This document shows positions 17,061 to 26,078 of a DNA stretch of 57,008 nt, one piece after another; the first letter of the stretch is position 1; each line of letters starts with the position of its first letter. The notes below the pieces were generated by a model, which searched no databases, had not been told where the DNA came from, and was given only the letters and a program-made list of their open reading frames with translations. The DNA comes from CAIVAT01 sp037131145 (GTDB taxonomy: Bacteria; Bacteroidota; Bacteroidia; Bacteroidales; FEN-979), in NCBI GenBank assembly GCA_037131145.1, contig JBAXRP010000004.1:1-57008 (forward strand), written 5' to 3'. The position numbers and the translations under genes were made by a program.

Positions 17061-17696
17061 TCATTCACGGATAACCCGCTGAGTAAGCGATTTTTTTTTC
17101 GGTTGGGATAGTATAAAGATATAAACTCCGCGAGGTAATGTTCCCAAATTAAAATTTACGGAGTGATTTAGGGATTCAATTAACAAATGATCATAGTAAA
17201 ACATTTCACCTTTAATATTATAGACTTCAAGAATTGATGATTCGGTAAAACCAGAAGGTATAAAAATAGTAACCATACCAGAGCCTGGGTTTGGGAATAT
17301 TCTGAAATCAATACCTGCTTTATCCGGAATTCCATTTGAACCACTCACGACAAAATGTCCAGTCATCCCTTTTGCAGTATCAGGCGTGCTTTGATAATAA
17401 TAAATGCCATCCACCGTCGGAATATAAATGAACGTATTGTTATCCTGATTGATAGGATAATCCCAGTCCATCGCATCTCCGGGAATTGAGGTTGAGGTTG
17501 TGGTATGGTTGCCGCTTTCCCAAATCCATTGAATGGTATCATGCGCTTTCACATGCGTAAGGTTATATGGAAAAAAAGAATAATTTTTAACGGTAACAGT
17601 CCACTTTTTTCCACTCACATTGCCAGTGGCAACCGCAAAGAAAAAACAGGCTATTACCAGCGACCGGAAAACTTTATTATTTATCATAAGCGTCAT
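17061..17696 (-). CDS. T9SS-exported cupredoxin-like protein lacking copper ligands
   Basis: This 211-residue protein has a signal peptide (about 1-29), a plastocyanin-like domain (about 31-118; WTVTVKNYSFFPYNLTHVKAHDT) and a type IX sorting tail (about 125-211; FRIFPNPGSGMVTIFIPS to PRGVYIFIL). In copper-binding relatives the last loop reads like C-T-P-H-x(4,5)-M; here Ser103-Thr-Pro-Asp106 replaces Cys and His, while His64 and Met111 remain. A normal type 1 copper site therefore cannot form. The protein would be secreted or held on the cell surface. A divergent -7 box for it lies at 17753-17760. Confidence 0.8.
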   Translation of the reverse strand: MTLMINNKVFRSLVIACFFFAVATGNVSGKKWTVTVKNYSFFPYNLTHVKAHDTIQWIWESGNHTTTSTSIPGDAMDWDYPINQDNNTFIYIPTVDGIYYYQSTPDTAKGMTGHFVVSGSNGIPDKAGIDFRIFPNPGSGMVTIFIPSGFTESSILEVYNIKGEMFYYDHLLIESLNHSVNFNLGTLPRGVYIFILSQPKKKSLTQRVIRE

Positions 17697-17752
17697 TAAT
17701 TAAAATTTAACAATCAGGCTATAAAGGCAAACTGAAATTAGTTTACAGAAAA

Positions 17753-17760
17753 CAAAATTA
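17753..17760 (-). promoter_or_regulatory. -7 promoter box for the cupredoxin-like gene
   Basis: The minus strand reads TAATTTTG, an exact TAnnTTTG match, 57 bases before the start codon. No -33 box is obvious. Confidence 0.4.
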
Positions 17761-17774
17761 AGTGAAAAACAATC

Positions 17775-17797
17775 ACGGATGTAATCCGTTATTTTTG
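17775..17797 (+). promoter_or_regulatory. -7 box with abutting palindrome upstream of the DUF5686 gene
   Basis: TATTTTTG (17790-17797) is an exact TAnnTTTG box. The palindrome ACGGAT-GTA-ATCCGT (17775-17789) touches its 5' edge, where a bound repressor or activator could act. The palindrome could instead be a fragment of a dispersed repeat or a weak terminator. Confidence 0.35.
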
Positions 17798-17857
17798 TTT
17801 ATTCTTATTTGCAAACACAAAGGATAGGTTTATGAATTATACGGACTATATGAACAA

Positions 17858-20344
17858 ATGCCGATGAAATTTAAATTTATCATAATCTTCATGCTTATTA
17901 TTAACACTTCTGCTATTTATTGTCAGATAACGAAGATTATGGGAACGGTTCGTGATGAACGCACGAAGGAAGTCATGCCGTTTGTCAATGTAATTATTCC
18001 CGGTACGGAAATTGGGATTCTGACCGATTTCAATGGTCAATACACGCTGGAATTCAAACAGAAAGCCGATTCAATCTCAGCTTTTCTAATCGGTTACAAT
18101 CGGATCACCCGAAAACTTCAATTAAATCAATTTCAAATCATTGATTTTACTCTTACGCCTCAAAACCTTGATTTACCTGAAGTCACAATTACTTACCAGG
18201 GAAATCCCGCCGAGGTAATTATTGATAAAGTGATTAGCAGAAAAGATAAAAACTCGATACAATCGTTTCAGAATTACCGTTACGACGCATATACAAAAGT
18301 TCAGTTCGATGCAAACAATATAAGTGACCGCTTCCGGAAAAGGAGGCTTTTGAAAAAGTTCGATTTTGTTTGGACTTACATGGATACTTCAACCCTCACC
18401 GGAAAATCATACCTTCCTGTTGTGATCATTGAAACCATCTCGGAAGTATTCTTCAGAAAATCGCCGAAAGTGAGAAAAGAGATAATTACGGCTTCTTCCA
18501 TCTCCGGGTTTAAAAATTCAAGCGTTTCACAATTCTTTGGCAACCTGTCGGAACAGGTTGATATTTATCAGAATTACATCCCTCTCTTTCAGAAAAACTT
18601 TGTAAGCCCGATTGCCGATTTTGGAAAAAGCTATTATAAGTATTACCTTGTTGATAGCTTATATGCAGGTTCTAAATGGTGTTATCACATCATGTTCAAA
18701 CCCCGACGACAACAGGAACTTACATTTACCGGACATCTTTGGGTTGCCGATACAACTTTCGCAATTAAAAGTCTGATTATCAAAATTGCTGATAATGCAA
18801 ACCTCAATTTTATCAACGACCTTCAAGTGGAACAGGAATATGAATGGACCAATAATCTTTTTTGGATGCTTACCCGCGACAATCTGGATGCTGATTTCAA
18901 TATTTTGGAGGATTCAAAATTAGCTCTCGGTTTTTATGGACACCGAGCGACAACTTACCGGAATTTCCGGTTTGATGTTCCAGAAGACCCCAGATTTTTC
19001 AAAGTCCCGACAAATGTGATTATTGAAGAGGGCTCAATTGAAAAGCCCAGGGAATTCTGGAAAAATGCACGACCGGAGAAACTTAGCGCCCGTGAACAAG
19101 GAATTTATAATATGGTGGATTCAATCAAAGCGGTTCCGGTTTTCAGAACATATATTGACATTCTTGATATGTTATTCAGGGGTTATCTGAAATGGCAGTA
19201 TGTTGAACTTGGACCTTATACCAAATTATTCAGCTATAATGGTATTGAAGGCGCAAGGTTCAGATTTGGTATGAAGACTTCACACAAATTCAGCAAAAAG
19301 ATTCAGCTTGAAGGTTACCTTGCTTATGGAATGCGTGATCGAACTTATAAATATGGCGGCGAACTGATTTACATGTTTAAAAAAAATCCCCGCCGCGATA
19401 TCACTGCTGCCTTTAAATATGATGTTGAACAATTGGGCGCAAGTCCATATGCAATTTCATCCGACAATATATTGTCTTCGTTGTTTCACCGGGGTCCCAA
19501 CAATAAACTTACGATGGTGCGTGATTACCGGGTGGGGTATGAACATGAATGGTTTACAGGATTGATCAACAGGGTTCACCTAACGCACCGGGAAATGTTC
19601 CCTCTGGGTTCCACGGAGTTTATCATCTTTCCTGATAAAAAATCAGATCCGGTTTTTATGAATTCAATATTCACTTCTGAAATTCAGATTGATACCCGGA
19701 TTTCATTTCGTGAGCGGTTTGTTTCGACAACCTTCAGCAGAGTAACAATCAGCTCCACTTTTCCTATAATTCAGTTTACATATATTTATGGAAGTCCAAA
19801 CGCTTTTAACAGCGATTACGAATATCACAAACTCATACTGAATTTGTCGCAATGGTTCAATTTTGCTACAATTGGTTGGTCGAAGTACATCATAGAAACG
19901 GGAAAAATATGGGGAACCCTGCCTTATCCCTTACTTAGGATTCATGATGGCAATCAATCTTTTTTCTATGATGAATATGCTGCAAACCTAATGAACTACT
20001 ATGAATTTGTAAGCGACACGTGGATTAGCGCAACCTATACACATCATTTCAGCGGTTTGCTGTTCAATAAAATACCTATATTGAGAAAATTAAAATGGCG
20101 GGAGGTGGCACATATACGTGGCGTATTCGGAACACTGAGTGAGAACAATGCTCGTTATTCATCGTTTCCTGGAAATCTCCGGTCATTTGCAAATGAACCG
20201 TATTGGGAAGCGGGAGCAGGCATTGAGAATATCTTTAAAATTATCCGCGTTGACGCCATCTGGCGAATGAGTCATCTTCATGATGCAGGAAATTCAAGCG
20301 TTCCCAAATTCGGATTATTTGTATCGTTGTTCTTTTCTTTCTGA
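17858..20344 (+). CDS. DUF5686 outer-membrane protein with carboxypeptidase-regulatory domain
   Basis: This 828-residue protein has a signal peptide (to about residue 24, ending YCQ), a carboxypeptidase-regulatory-like beta domain (about 25-115; GTVRDERTKEVMPFVNVIIP and GQYTLEFKQKADSI) and a long beta-rich region typical of DUF5686, ending in a barrel-like FVSLFFSF. Such proteins are outer-membrane proteins of unknown function, common in Bacteroidota. It stands alone with its own promoter box. The start could be either ATG at 17858 or 17864; both leave an intact signal peptide. Confidence 0.8.
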   Translation: MPMKFKFIIIFMLIINTSAIYCQITKIMGTVRDERTKEVMPFVNVIIPGTEIGILTDFNGQYTLEFKQKADSISAFLIGYNRITRKLQLNQFQIIDFTLTPQNLDLPEVTITYQGNPAEVIIDKVISRKDKNSIQSFQNYRYDAYTKVQFDANNISDRFRKRRLLKKFDFVWTYMDTSTLTGKSYLPVVIIETISEVFFRKSPKVRKEIITASSISGFKNSSVSQFFGNLSEQVDIYQNYIPLFQKNFVSPIADFGKSYYKYYLVDSLYAGSKWCYHIMFKPRRQQELTFTGHLWVADTTFAIKSLIIKIADNANLNFINDLQVEQEYEWTNNLFWMLTRDNLDADFNILEDSKLALGFYGHRATTYRNFRFDVPEDPRFFKVPTNVIIEEGSIEKPREFWKNARPEKLSAREQGIYNMVDSIKAVPVFRTYIDILDMLFRGYLKWQYVELGPYTKLFSYNGIEGARFRFGMKTSHKFSKKIQLEGYLAYGMRDRTYKYGGELIYMFKKNPRRDITAAFKYDVEQLGASPYAISSDNILSSLFHRGPNNKLTMVRDYRVGYEHEWFTGLINRVHLTHREMFPLGSTEFIIFPDKKSDPVFMNSIFTSEIQIDTRISFRERFVSTTFSRVTISSTFPIIQFTYIYGSPNAFNSDYEYHKLILNLSQWFNFATIGWSKYIIETGKIWGTLPYPLLRIHDGNQSFFYDEYAANLMNYYEFVSDTWISATYTHHFSGLLFNKIPILRKLKWREVAHIRGVFGTLSENNARYSSFPGNLRSFANEPYWEAGAGIENIFKIIRVDAIWRMSHLHDAGNSSVPKFGLFVSLFFSF

Positions 20345-20740
20345 TTGACCCAAAAAAACCCTGAGGGACTGAAATTGGATTATACCGCAAACAGCGTAAA
20401 ATTGTGACATTCTTACAGAAAAGCAAGGCGTATAATTTATAAAATCCCGTCAGGGACGAAATGATTAACGTTGATAAAAATCAATAATCTAACCTGAATT
20501 ATTCATGAAATTACTCTTAGTGGCTTCATTGTGAAACCTTGGTATAACCTCTATATAAGAATTATTCACAGGTTCAACTGAGAAGGCGATGAGTTCACAA
20601 AGAAAGATATATTCCTCACTTTTTATGAAAAAAAGTTCCAGGTTCACAGTGAATTTGGGATTTATTCCGTAAAATTACAAACAATCTTAGGCGGCATCCC
20701 ATGCAAAATATGAAATTGATATTCAGATAAACATATATAA
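20345..20740. other. Gene-free region with fragments of palindromic repeats
   Basis: No gene is seen. The stretch holds ccctgaggg-type text near 20359 and the palindrome tcccgtcaggga at 20445-20456 followed by cgaaatg, which resembles the inverted-repeat arms at 2867-2958. No promoter box for the following gene fits the consensus well. Confidence 0.5.
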
Positions 20741-22234
20741 ATGAGGATAGAAAAAGACTATCTCGGTGAAATGGAAATTTCTGACGAGGCTTTATATGGT
20801 ATTCATGCAGCGAGAGCATATAAGAATTTTCCAGATACTACGCGTTTTCATTTAGAGTGGTATAAGGCTGTCGGGCTTGTTAAACAGGCATGTCACCTTA
20901 CAGTGATTGCCTTAAAACATGCAATCCATGTAAAATACAAGAATCATCCGGAGAAAGAGTTGCGAATCTGCGGGAATATGAATCTCAAAGATGAACAGAT
21001 TTTCAGGCTTCTGACCATGGCGGCGGAGGAAGTTTCAGAAGGAAAACATTTCGCCGATTTCATTGTTCCCGCCGTATCGGGAGGCGCAGGTACCAGCATT
21101 AACATGAACATTAACGAGATTATTGCCAATGTTGCTTTAAAGTTTATGGGATTAAATCCGGGATCATATCAGATTATTGATCCCATTGAACAGGCAAACA
21201 TTTTTCAATCCACCAACGATGTAATTCCAACTTCGCTGAAAGTCGCTGTAATGCTGCTTCTTCAGGATCTTGAGAAATCCATCAATGAATTGAGATTTGT
21301 GGTTGAACAGCATGAAACGGCGCAGCAGGGAAACCTCCGTATCGGGTTTACACAGATGCAGGAAGCAGTTCCAACATCTTTTGGTAGGCTTTTCAGTACA
21401 TACAGCGAAGCTCTTTCACGGGATTGGTGGCGGGTTTCGAAATGTTTTGAACGGATTAAAATGGTAAACCTTGGCGGTAGCGCCATTGGAACAGGAATGG
21501 CAGTTCCCCGCTTTTTTATTATGGAAGCCATTATGAACCTCCAGAAAATTACCGGCTTACCAATAACACGAAGTGAAAATCTGGCTGACGCAACCTCTAA
21601 CCTTGATTCGTTTGTTGAAGTGCATGCCACCCTCAAAGCACATGCAGTAAATCTCGAAAAAATGGTTTCCGACCTCCGCCTCCTCTCCTCCGACCTTACC
21701 AACTTAACAACTTACCAACCTACCAACTTACCAACTTACCAACTAATCCTCCCCCAAGTCCAGGTAGGCAGTTCCATCATGCCCGGAAAAATCAATCCGG
21801 TAATTCCCGAGTTTGTTATCAGCGTTTCTCACAAAATATACGCAAATGACATGCTGATCAGTTCATTGTCGGCGCTGGGATGTCTGGAACTCAATGCCTA
21901 TTTGCCTGTGATTGGTCATGCAATGCTCGATTCCATCAGGTTACTGATTGCTGCCAATAACACCCTGATGGAAAATCTATTTAAAGGACTTATTATTAAT
22001 CATGATATTAGTCAGGAACAGCTTTTCCGCAGTCCATCAATAACCACCGCGCTGATTCCTGTAATTGGCTACCACAAATCATCCGAACTTGCCCGTTTTA
22101 TGAAATCGAACGGGAAAAATGTTTTCGAGTCAAACGCCGCACTCAATCTTCTCGATGATGATCGTCTCCGCCGCCTTCTTGAACCTGAAAATTTACTTAA
22201 ACTGGGATATATTCTTTCCGATCTGGATGATTAA
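20741..22234 (+). CDS. aspA: Aspartate ammonia-lyase/fumarase-superfamily enzyme with an in-frame octanucleotide repeat
   Basis: This enzyme belongs to the aspartase/fumarase superfamily; the closest fit is aspartase, which deaminates aspartate to fumarate. Recognisable parts are DYLGEMEISDEALYGIHAAR, GGAGTSINMNINEIIAN, QSTNDVIPTS and the catalytic GSSIMPGKINP loop with Ser344/Ser345. Just before that loop, where relatives have a GPR-x-G segment, six copies of CTTACCAA (21695-21742) encode TNLTTYQPTNLPTYQ. The 48-base array keeps frame, but adding or removing one unit would shift it. The loop change sits near the active site, so activity is uncertain. The 497-residue length exceeds the usual 470-480 by about the size of the insert. 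Confidence 0.85.
   Translation: MRIEKDYLGEMEISDEALYGIHAARAYKNFPDTTRFHLEWYKAVGLVKQACHLTVIALKHAIHVKYKNHPEKELRICGNMNLKDEQIFRLLTMAAEEVSEGKHFADFIVPAVSGGAGTSINMNINEIIANVALKFMGLNPGSYQIIDPIEQANIFQSTNDVIPTSLKVAVMLLLQDLEKSINELRFVVEQHETAQQGNLRIGFTQMQEAVPTSFGRLFSTYSEALSRDWWRVSKCFERIKMVNLGGSAIGTGMAVPRFFIMEAIMNLQKITGLPITRSENLADATSNLDSFVEVHATLKAHAVNLEKMVSDLRLLSSDLTNLTTYQPTNLPTYQLILPQVQVGSSIMPGKINPVIPEFVISVSHKIYANDMLISSLSALGCLELNAYLPVIGHAMLDSIRLLIAANNTLMENLFKGLIINHDISQEQLFRSPSITTALIPVIGYHKSSELARFMKSNGKNVFESNAALNLLDDDRLRRLLEPENLLKLGYILSDLDD
21695..21742 (+). repeat. Six-copy CTTACCAA tandem repeat inside aspA
   Basis: Six consecutive 8-bp units: four are exact CTTACCAA, one is CTTAACAA and one CCTACCAA. Six units equal 16 codons, so the frame is kept only when the copy number is a multiple of three. 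Confidence 0.95.
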
Positions 22235-22357
22235 TCTATCTTGGCAGGTTGACGCATAATCTGTAATAGTCCTCATCAGTGTTAACAGACCTTTCCAAAC
22301 GTCAACTTGTCGGCTTTTTTCTCTAATTTTACGCCCTCAAAACCAACATCAGACACA

Positions 22358-25300
22358 ATGAAAAGAACCTTACTCCTTATTGCAGGATTTCTGTTGCTTG
22401 CCATGGCAGGAAAAACGCAGAACGACATTAGAAATGTTGTCAACGACACTGCCACCTATCCTTACTGGATTGAAATGATGCAAAATCCGGACGCCAATTT
22501 TTTTCAGACTCAAAGGGCGTTTAATATTTATTGGAAAGACCGGAAAATCACGCGGGGAAGCGGATGGAAAGTATTTAAACGGTGGGAATATATGATGCAA
22601 AGCCGAGTGAACCCCGACGGGAGTCGTCCGTCGCCGGATGCAACATTTAAAGCTTATGAAGAATACGAGAGAAATTCGCGTTCATCTGCAGGTTCATGGG
22701 TTAACCTCGGTCCGGCTCAGATTCCGGCTCCCGGACCGGCGGGATATGAAGGACTTGGGCGTTTGAATGTTGTAGCCTTTCATCCAACGGATCCCAATAA
22801 ATTATATGTTGGCGCGCCCTCCGGCGGAATGTGGCAAACCACCGACGGCGGTCTTACCTGGATTACCCATACCGATACCATGCCAACACTCGGAGTTTCA
22901 GCAATTGTAGTTGACTTTTCGAACCCGCAGAAAATTCTCATCGGCACCGGTGATCGCGACGCCGGCGATGCTCCGGGACTCGGTATTTTTAAAAGTCTCG
23001 ATGGCGGATTGACTTGGAGCCCATCTAAAACCGGAATGGATAACAAAACCATTGGGAAAATAATTCAGCATCCAACCAATTCACAGATATTCATTGCTGC
23101 AACCAGTGGAGGAATTTACCGTTCGGTTGATGGTGGAACATCATGGGCAAATACGAAAACTGGCAACTTCAAAGATATCCATTTTAAACCCAATGACCCT
23201 AATATCGTTTACGCTGCGGCTGAATCCGACTTTTACAGATCATCCAACAATGGGACTACCTTTACGAAAATTACAACAGGACTTACTGCCGGTCAGCGCG
23301 GCGTAATTGCTGTAACTCCTGCCAATCCTGATTATGTATATTTTCTTCAATCAGATAATAGCAGCGGTTTCAAAGGACTTTACCGCTCAACAGATGCAGG
23401 GATGACTTTTTCTACCCGTTCAACTACGCCAAACATTATGGACTGGTCGTGCGATGGTGGCGGAACCGGTGGACAATCGTGGTATGACCTTGCGCTTGCC
23501 GCTGATCCGGTTAATCCTGAAATAATTTTTGCCGGTGGCGTGAATGTCTGGAAATCAAGCAACGGCGGAACTTCATGGACAATCAATTCACACTGGTACG
23601 GCGGATGCAACGTACCTGCGGTTCATGCCGACTGCCATTTCCTCGTATATTCGCCCGTAAACGGCAATCTATATGCTGCAAATGATGGAGGTTGCTATGT
23701 ATCAAGCAATAATGGAACAACATGGACTGACAAGACGGTAGGAATGACTATTGGTCAAATATACAAACTCGGTCAGTCGCAAACAGTAAAAAACAAGGTA
23801 ATCAACGGTTTTCAGGATAACGGCTCTTACACTCTTACGCCAACCGGATGGCTCGCAACCGGCGGCGGCGATGGAATGGAATGTGCCATTGATTATGAAA
23901 ATGCCGCATTCACTTATCACACCATCTATTATGGAGATATTTTCAGAAAGATAAACAACGGCGGTGAATATCAAATAGCGGGTGATGGCGTTAATGGCAT
24001 CACCGAAGGAGGCGGCTGGGTTACGCCATTCTGCCTGAGCAAGGCGGATCGTAAAGGGATGTTTGTTGGTTTCAAAAATATCTGGAGATCCTCGAATGTA
24101 ATTAACTCGCCGGTTTCATGGACTAAAATTTCCGACAACCTGGCGAACAGCAATTCCGCTGACATGGCTGATGTTGAGCATTCTAAGGCAAATACAAACA
24201 TTTTCTATGCTGCCCGATCCGACAACAAGTTTTTCCGCAGCGATAATTGTTTGAGCGCCAATCCAGAATGGCTTAACCTTACTTCATCGCTGCCTGCATC
24301 AGGTACAGCAACAGATATTGCAGCTCATCCTACCGACGAAAATATAGTTTACTTAACGCTTGCCAAAAAAGTTTATAAATCAGTAAACAAGGGTCAGACC
24401 TGGACTAATATCACCGGAAATCTTCCCAGCGTAAATATGAATGCCATTGTTTATTACCGAAATGCCGAGGAAGGTTTGTACGTTGGAACCGACGCCGGAG
24501 TTTATTATATGGACGCGACTACTTCCGGCTGGCTACCTTTCAGTTTGGGGTTACCTGCCAACGGAAGAATTACTGAACTGGATATTTATTATGACAATGA
24601 TTCTGTTTCGCAGGATGCCATCAGGGCTTCCACTTATGGTCGCGGATTATGGGGATCGGATATGTATCACACAATGCCACAGGCAGATTTTATCACGGCA
24701 AACACAAACATTCCAACGAACTGTCCAATAGGTTTTACTGATCTTTCAACCGGGGTTCCAACATTTTTTCAATGGTCATTCCAGGGCGCAACTCCCTCGT
24801 CGTCGAATTTGAAAAATCCTGAAAATATCGTTTACCCAACGCCGGGAACTTACCAGGTTAAGCTAAAAGTGTGGAACGAATTTGGCGTCGACTCATTAAC
24901 AAAAACCAACTACATCACAGTAAGTAATACGCTTTTACCTGTGGCGCAGTTTTCCGCAGATAAACTTGTAGTTTGTAGTTCAGAGTTTGTCCATTTTACC
25001 GACCAAACCGCCAACTGCCCCATTGCCTGGACATGGGAATTTACCCCTTCAAATGTTATTTTCCTTGAAAACACTTCAGCTTCGAGTCAGAATCCGGTTG
25101 TTAAATTCACCTCCGTCGGAATATACAGTGTGAAACTAACAGCAACTAACGGCGCAGGTCAGAGTTTCGTATCATATACCGATTACATCCGTCAGGGTGG
25201 CTACAGTTTGCCATTCAGCGAATCTTTTGCCGATGGTTTTGAAACCCGGCATTGGCAGGTAAAAAATCCCGATTTATCAATAACCTGGGATACCATCACC

Positions 25301-26023
25301 GTTGGTGGCATATCGCCGGGAACTAAAGCCGTTTGGATGAATTTTTTCAACTATAATGCAATTACCCGGCGCGATCAACTCATAAGCCCGGTTATTGATC
25401 TAACCGACTATACAACAGTCAGCCTGAGTTTTCGTCATGCTTATGAACAAAGGGTGCGGAAAGATTCACTCATTATCTATGTTTCCGGGGATTGTGGCGC
25501 TACATGGCAGCGAATCTGGGGAATGGGTCCCAACGGTACGCCTGATGTTTTTGTAACTCATCCGAGTACCAACACGGCATTTTACCCACAGTCGTCCGAC
25601 GACTGGTGCGGAGGCAGTTATGGCGTAGGATGTTACACAATTGACTTGAGTCCTTATGCCGGAATGAGCGATGTGAAACTGATGTTTGAATCGTATAACT
25701 ATTATGGCAACAACCTTTTTCTCACCGATATCATGGTAAGCGGACCTGTTGGGGTTAAAGAAAACAGCCAAACGGAATCGGCGCTGAAAGTATCGCCCAA
25801 CCCTTCTGATGGAATTTTCAAAGTATCTATGACCAATTCCCCCGGGGATGTAAACCTCGCTGTATCCGATATTACCGGCAAGATTATCTATTCTGAGAAT
25901 TTCAGTAATCAGAAAGTAAATTTCTCAAAACAGCTTGATCTTTCGAAGGTTAATAAGGGAATGTATTTCGTGCGGGTTACAACGGGAACTGGCATTAAGG
26001 CAGCGAAATTTGTGATAAAGTAA
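22358..26023 (+). CDS. Large secreted BNR/sortilin-like, PKD-domain protein with T9SS tail
   Basis: This 1,221-residue secreted protein starts with a signal peptide (MKRTLLLIAGFLLLAMAGK; the longer frame at 22307 would bury it). Residues about 90-780 form a beta propeller of BNR/VPS10-like repeats marked by S-x-D-G-G-x-x-W and S-x-N-G-G-T-x-W motifs. Two PKD domains follow (about 790-960; TPGTYQVKLKVWN and SVGIYSVKLTATN). Next comes a jelly-roll, adhesion-type domain (about 960-1140; LPFSESFADGF, SPVIDLTDYT), and last a type IX sorting tail (VSPNPSDGIFKV to KGMYFVRV). It is probably exported to the cell surface for glycan or protein binding. No protease motif was seen. Confidence 0.85.
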   Translation: MKRTLLLIAGFLLLAMAGKTQNDIRNVVNDTATYPYWIEMMQNPDANFFQTQRAFNIYWKDRKITRGSGWKVFKRWEYMMQSRVNPDGSRPSPDATFKAYEEYERNSRSSAGSWVNLGPAQIPAPGPAGYEGLGRLNVVAFHPTDPNKLYVGAPSGGMWQTTDGGLTWITHTDTMPTLGVSAIVVDFSNPQKILIGTGDRDAGDAPGLGIFKSLDGGLTWSPSKTGMDNKTIGKIIQHPTNSQIFIAATSGGIYRSVDGGTSWANTKTGNFKDIHFKPNDPNIVYAAAESDFYRSSNNGTTFTKITTGLTAGQRGVIAVTPANPDYVYFLQSDNSSGFKGLYRSTDAGMTFSTRSTTPNIMDWSCDGGGTGGQSWYDLALAADPVNPEIIFAGGVNVWKSSNGGTSWTINSHWYGGCNVPAVHADCHFLVYSPVNGNLYAANDGGCYVSSNNGTTWTDKTVGMTIGQIYKLGQSQTVKNKVINGFQDNGSYTLTPTGWLATGGGDGMECAIDYENAAFTYHTIYYGDIFRKINNGGEYQIAGDGVNGITEGGGWVTPFCLSKADRKGMFVGFKNIWRSSNVINSPVSWTKISDNLANSNSADMADVEHSKANTNIFYAARSDNKFFRSDNCLSANPEWLNLTSSLPASGTATDIAAHPTDENIVYLTLAKKVYKSVNKGQTWTNITGNLPSVNMNAIVYYRNAEEGLYVGTDAGVYYMDATTSGWLPFSLGLPANGRITELDIYYDNDSVSQDAIRASTYGRGLWGSDMYHTMPQADFITANTNIPTNCPIGFTDLSTGVPTFFQWSFQGATPSSSNLKNPENIVYPTPGTYQVKLKVWNEFGVDSLTKTNYITVSNTLLPVAQFSADKLVVCSSEFVHFTDQTANCPIAWTWEFTPSNVIFLENTSASSQNPVVKFTSVGIYSVKLTATNGAGQSFVSYTDYIRQGGYSLPFSESFADGFETRHWQVKNPDLSITWDTITVGGISPGTKAVWMNFFNYNAITRRDQLISPVIDLTDYTTVSLSFRHAYEQRVRKDSLIIYVSGDCGATWQRIWGMGPNGTPDVFVTHPSTNTAFYPQSSDDWCGGSYGVGCYTIDLSPYAGMSDVKLMFESYNYYGNNLFLTDIMVSGPVGVKENSQTESALKVSPNPSDGIFKVSMTNSPGDVNLAVSDITGKIIYSENFSNQKVNFSKQLDLSKVNKGMYFVRVTTGTGIKAAKFVIK

Positions 26024-26078
26024 ATTGTCAAACGAAGGTTGAAATCTTTATTTGAACAATCACAGACAGATAAACGCC

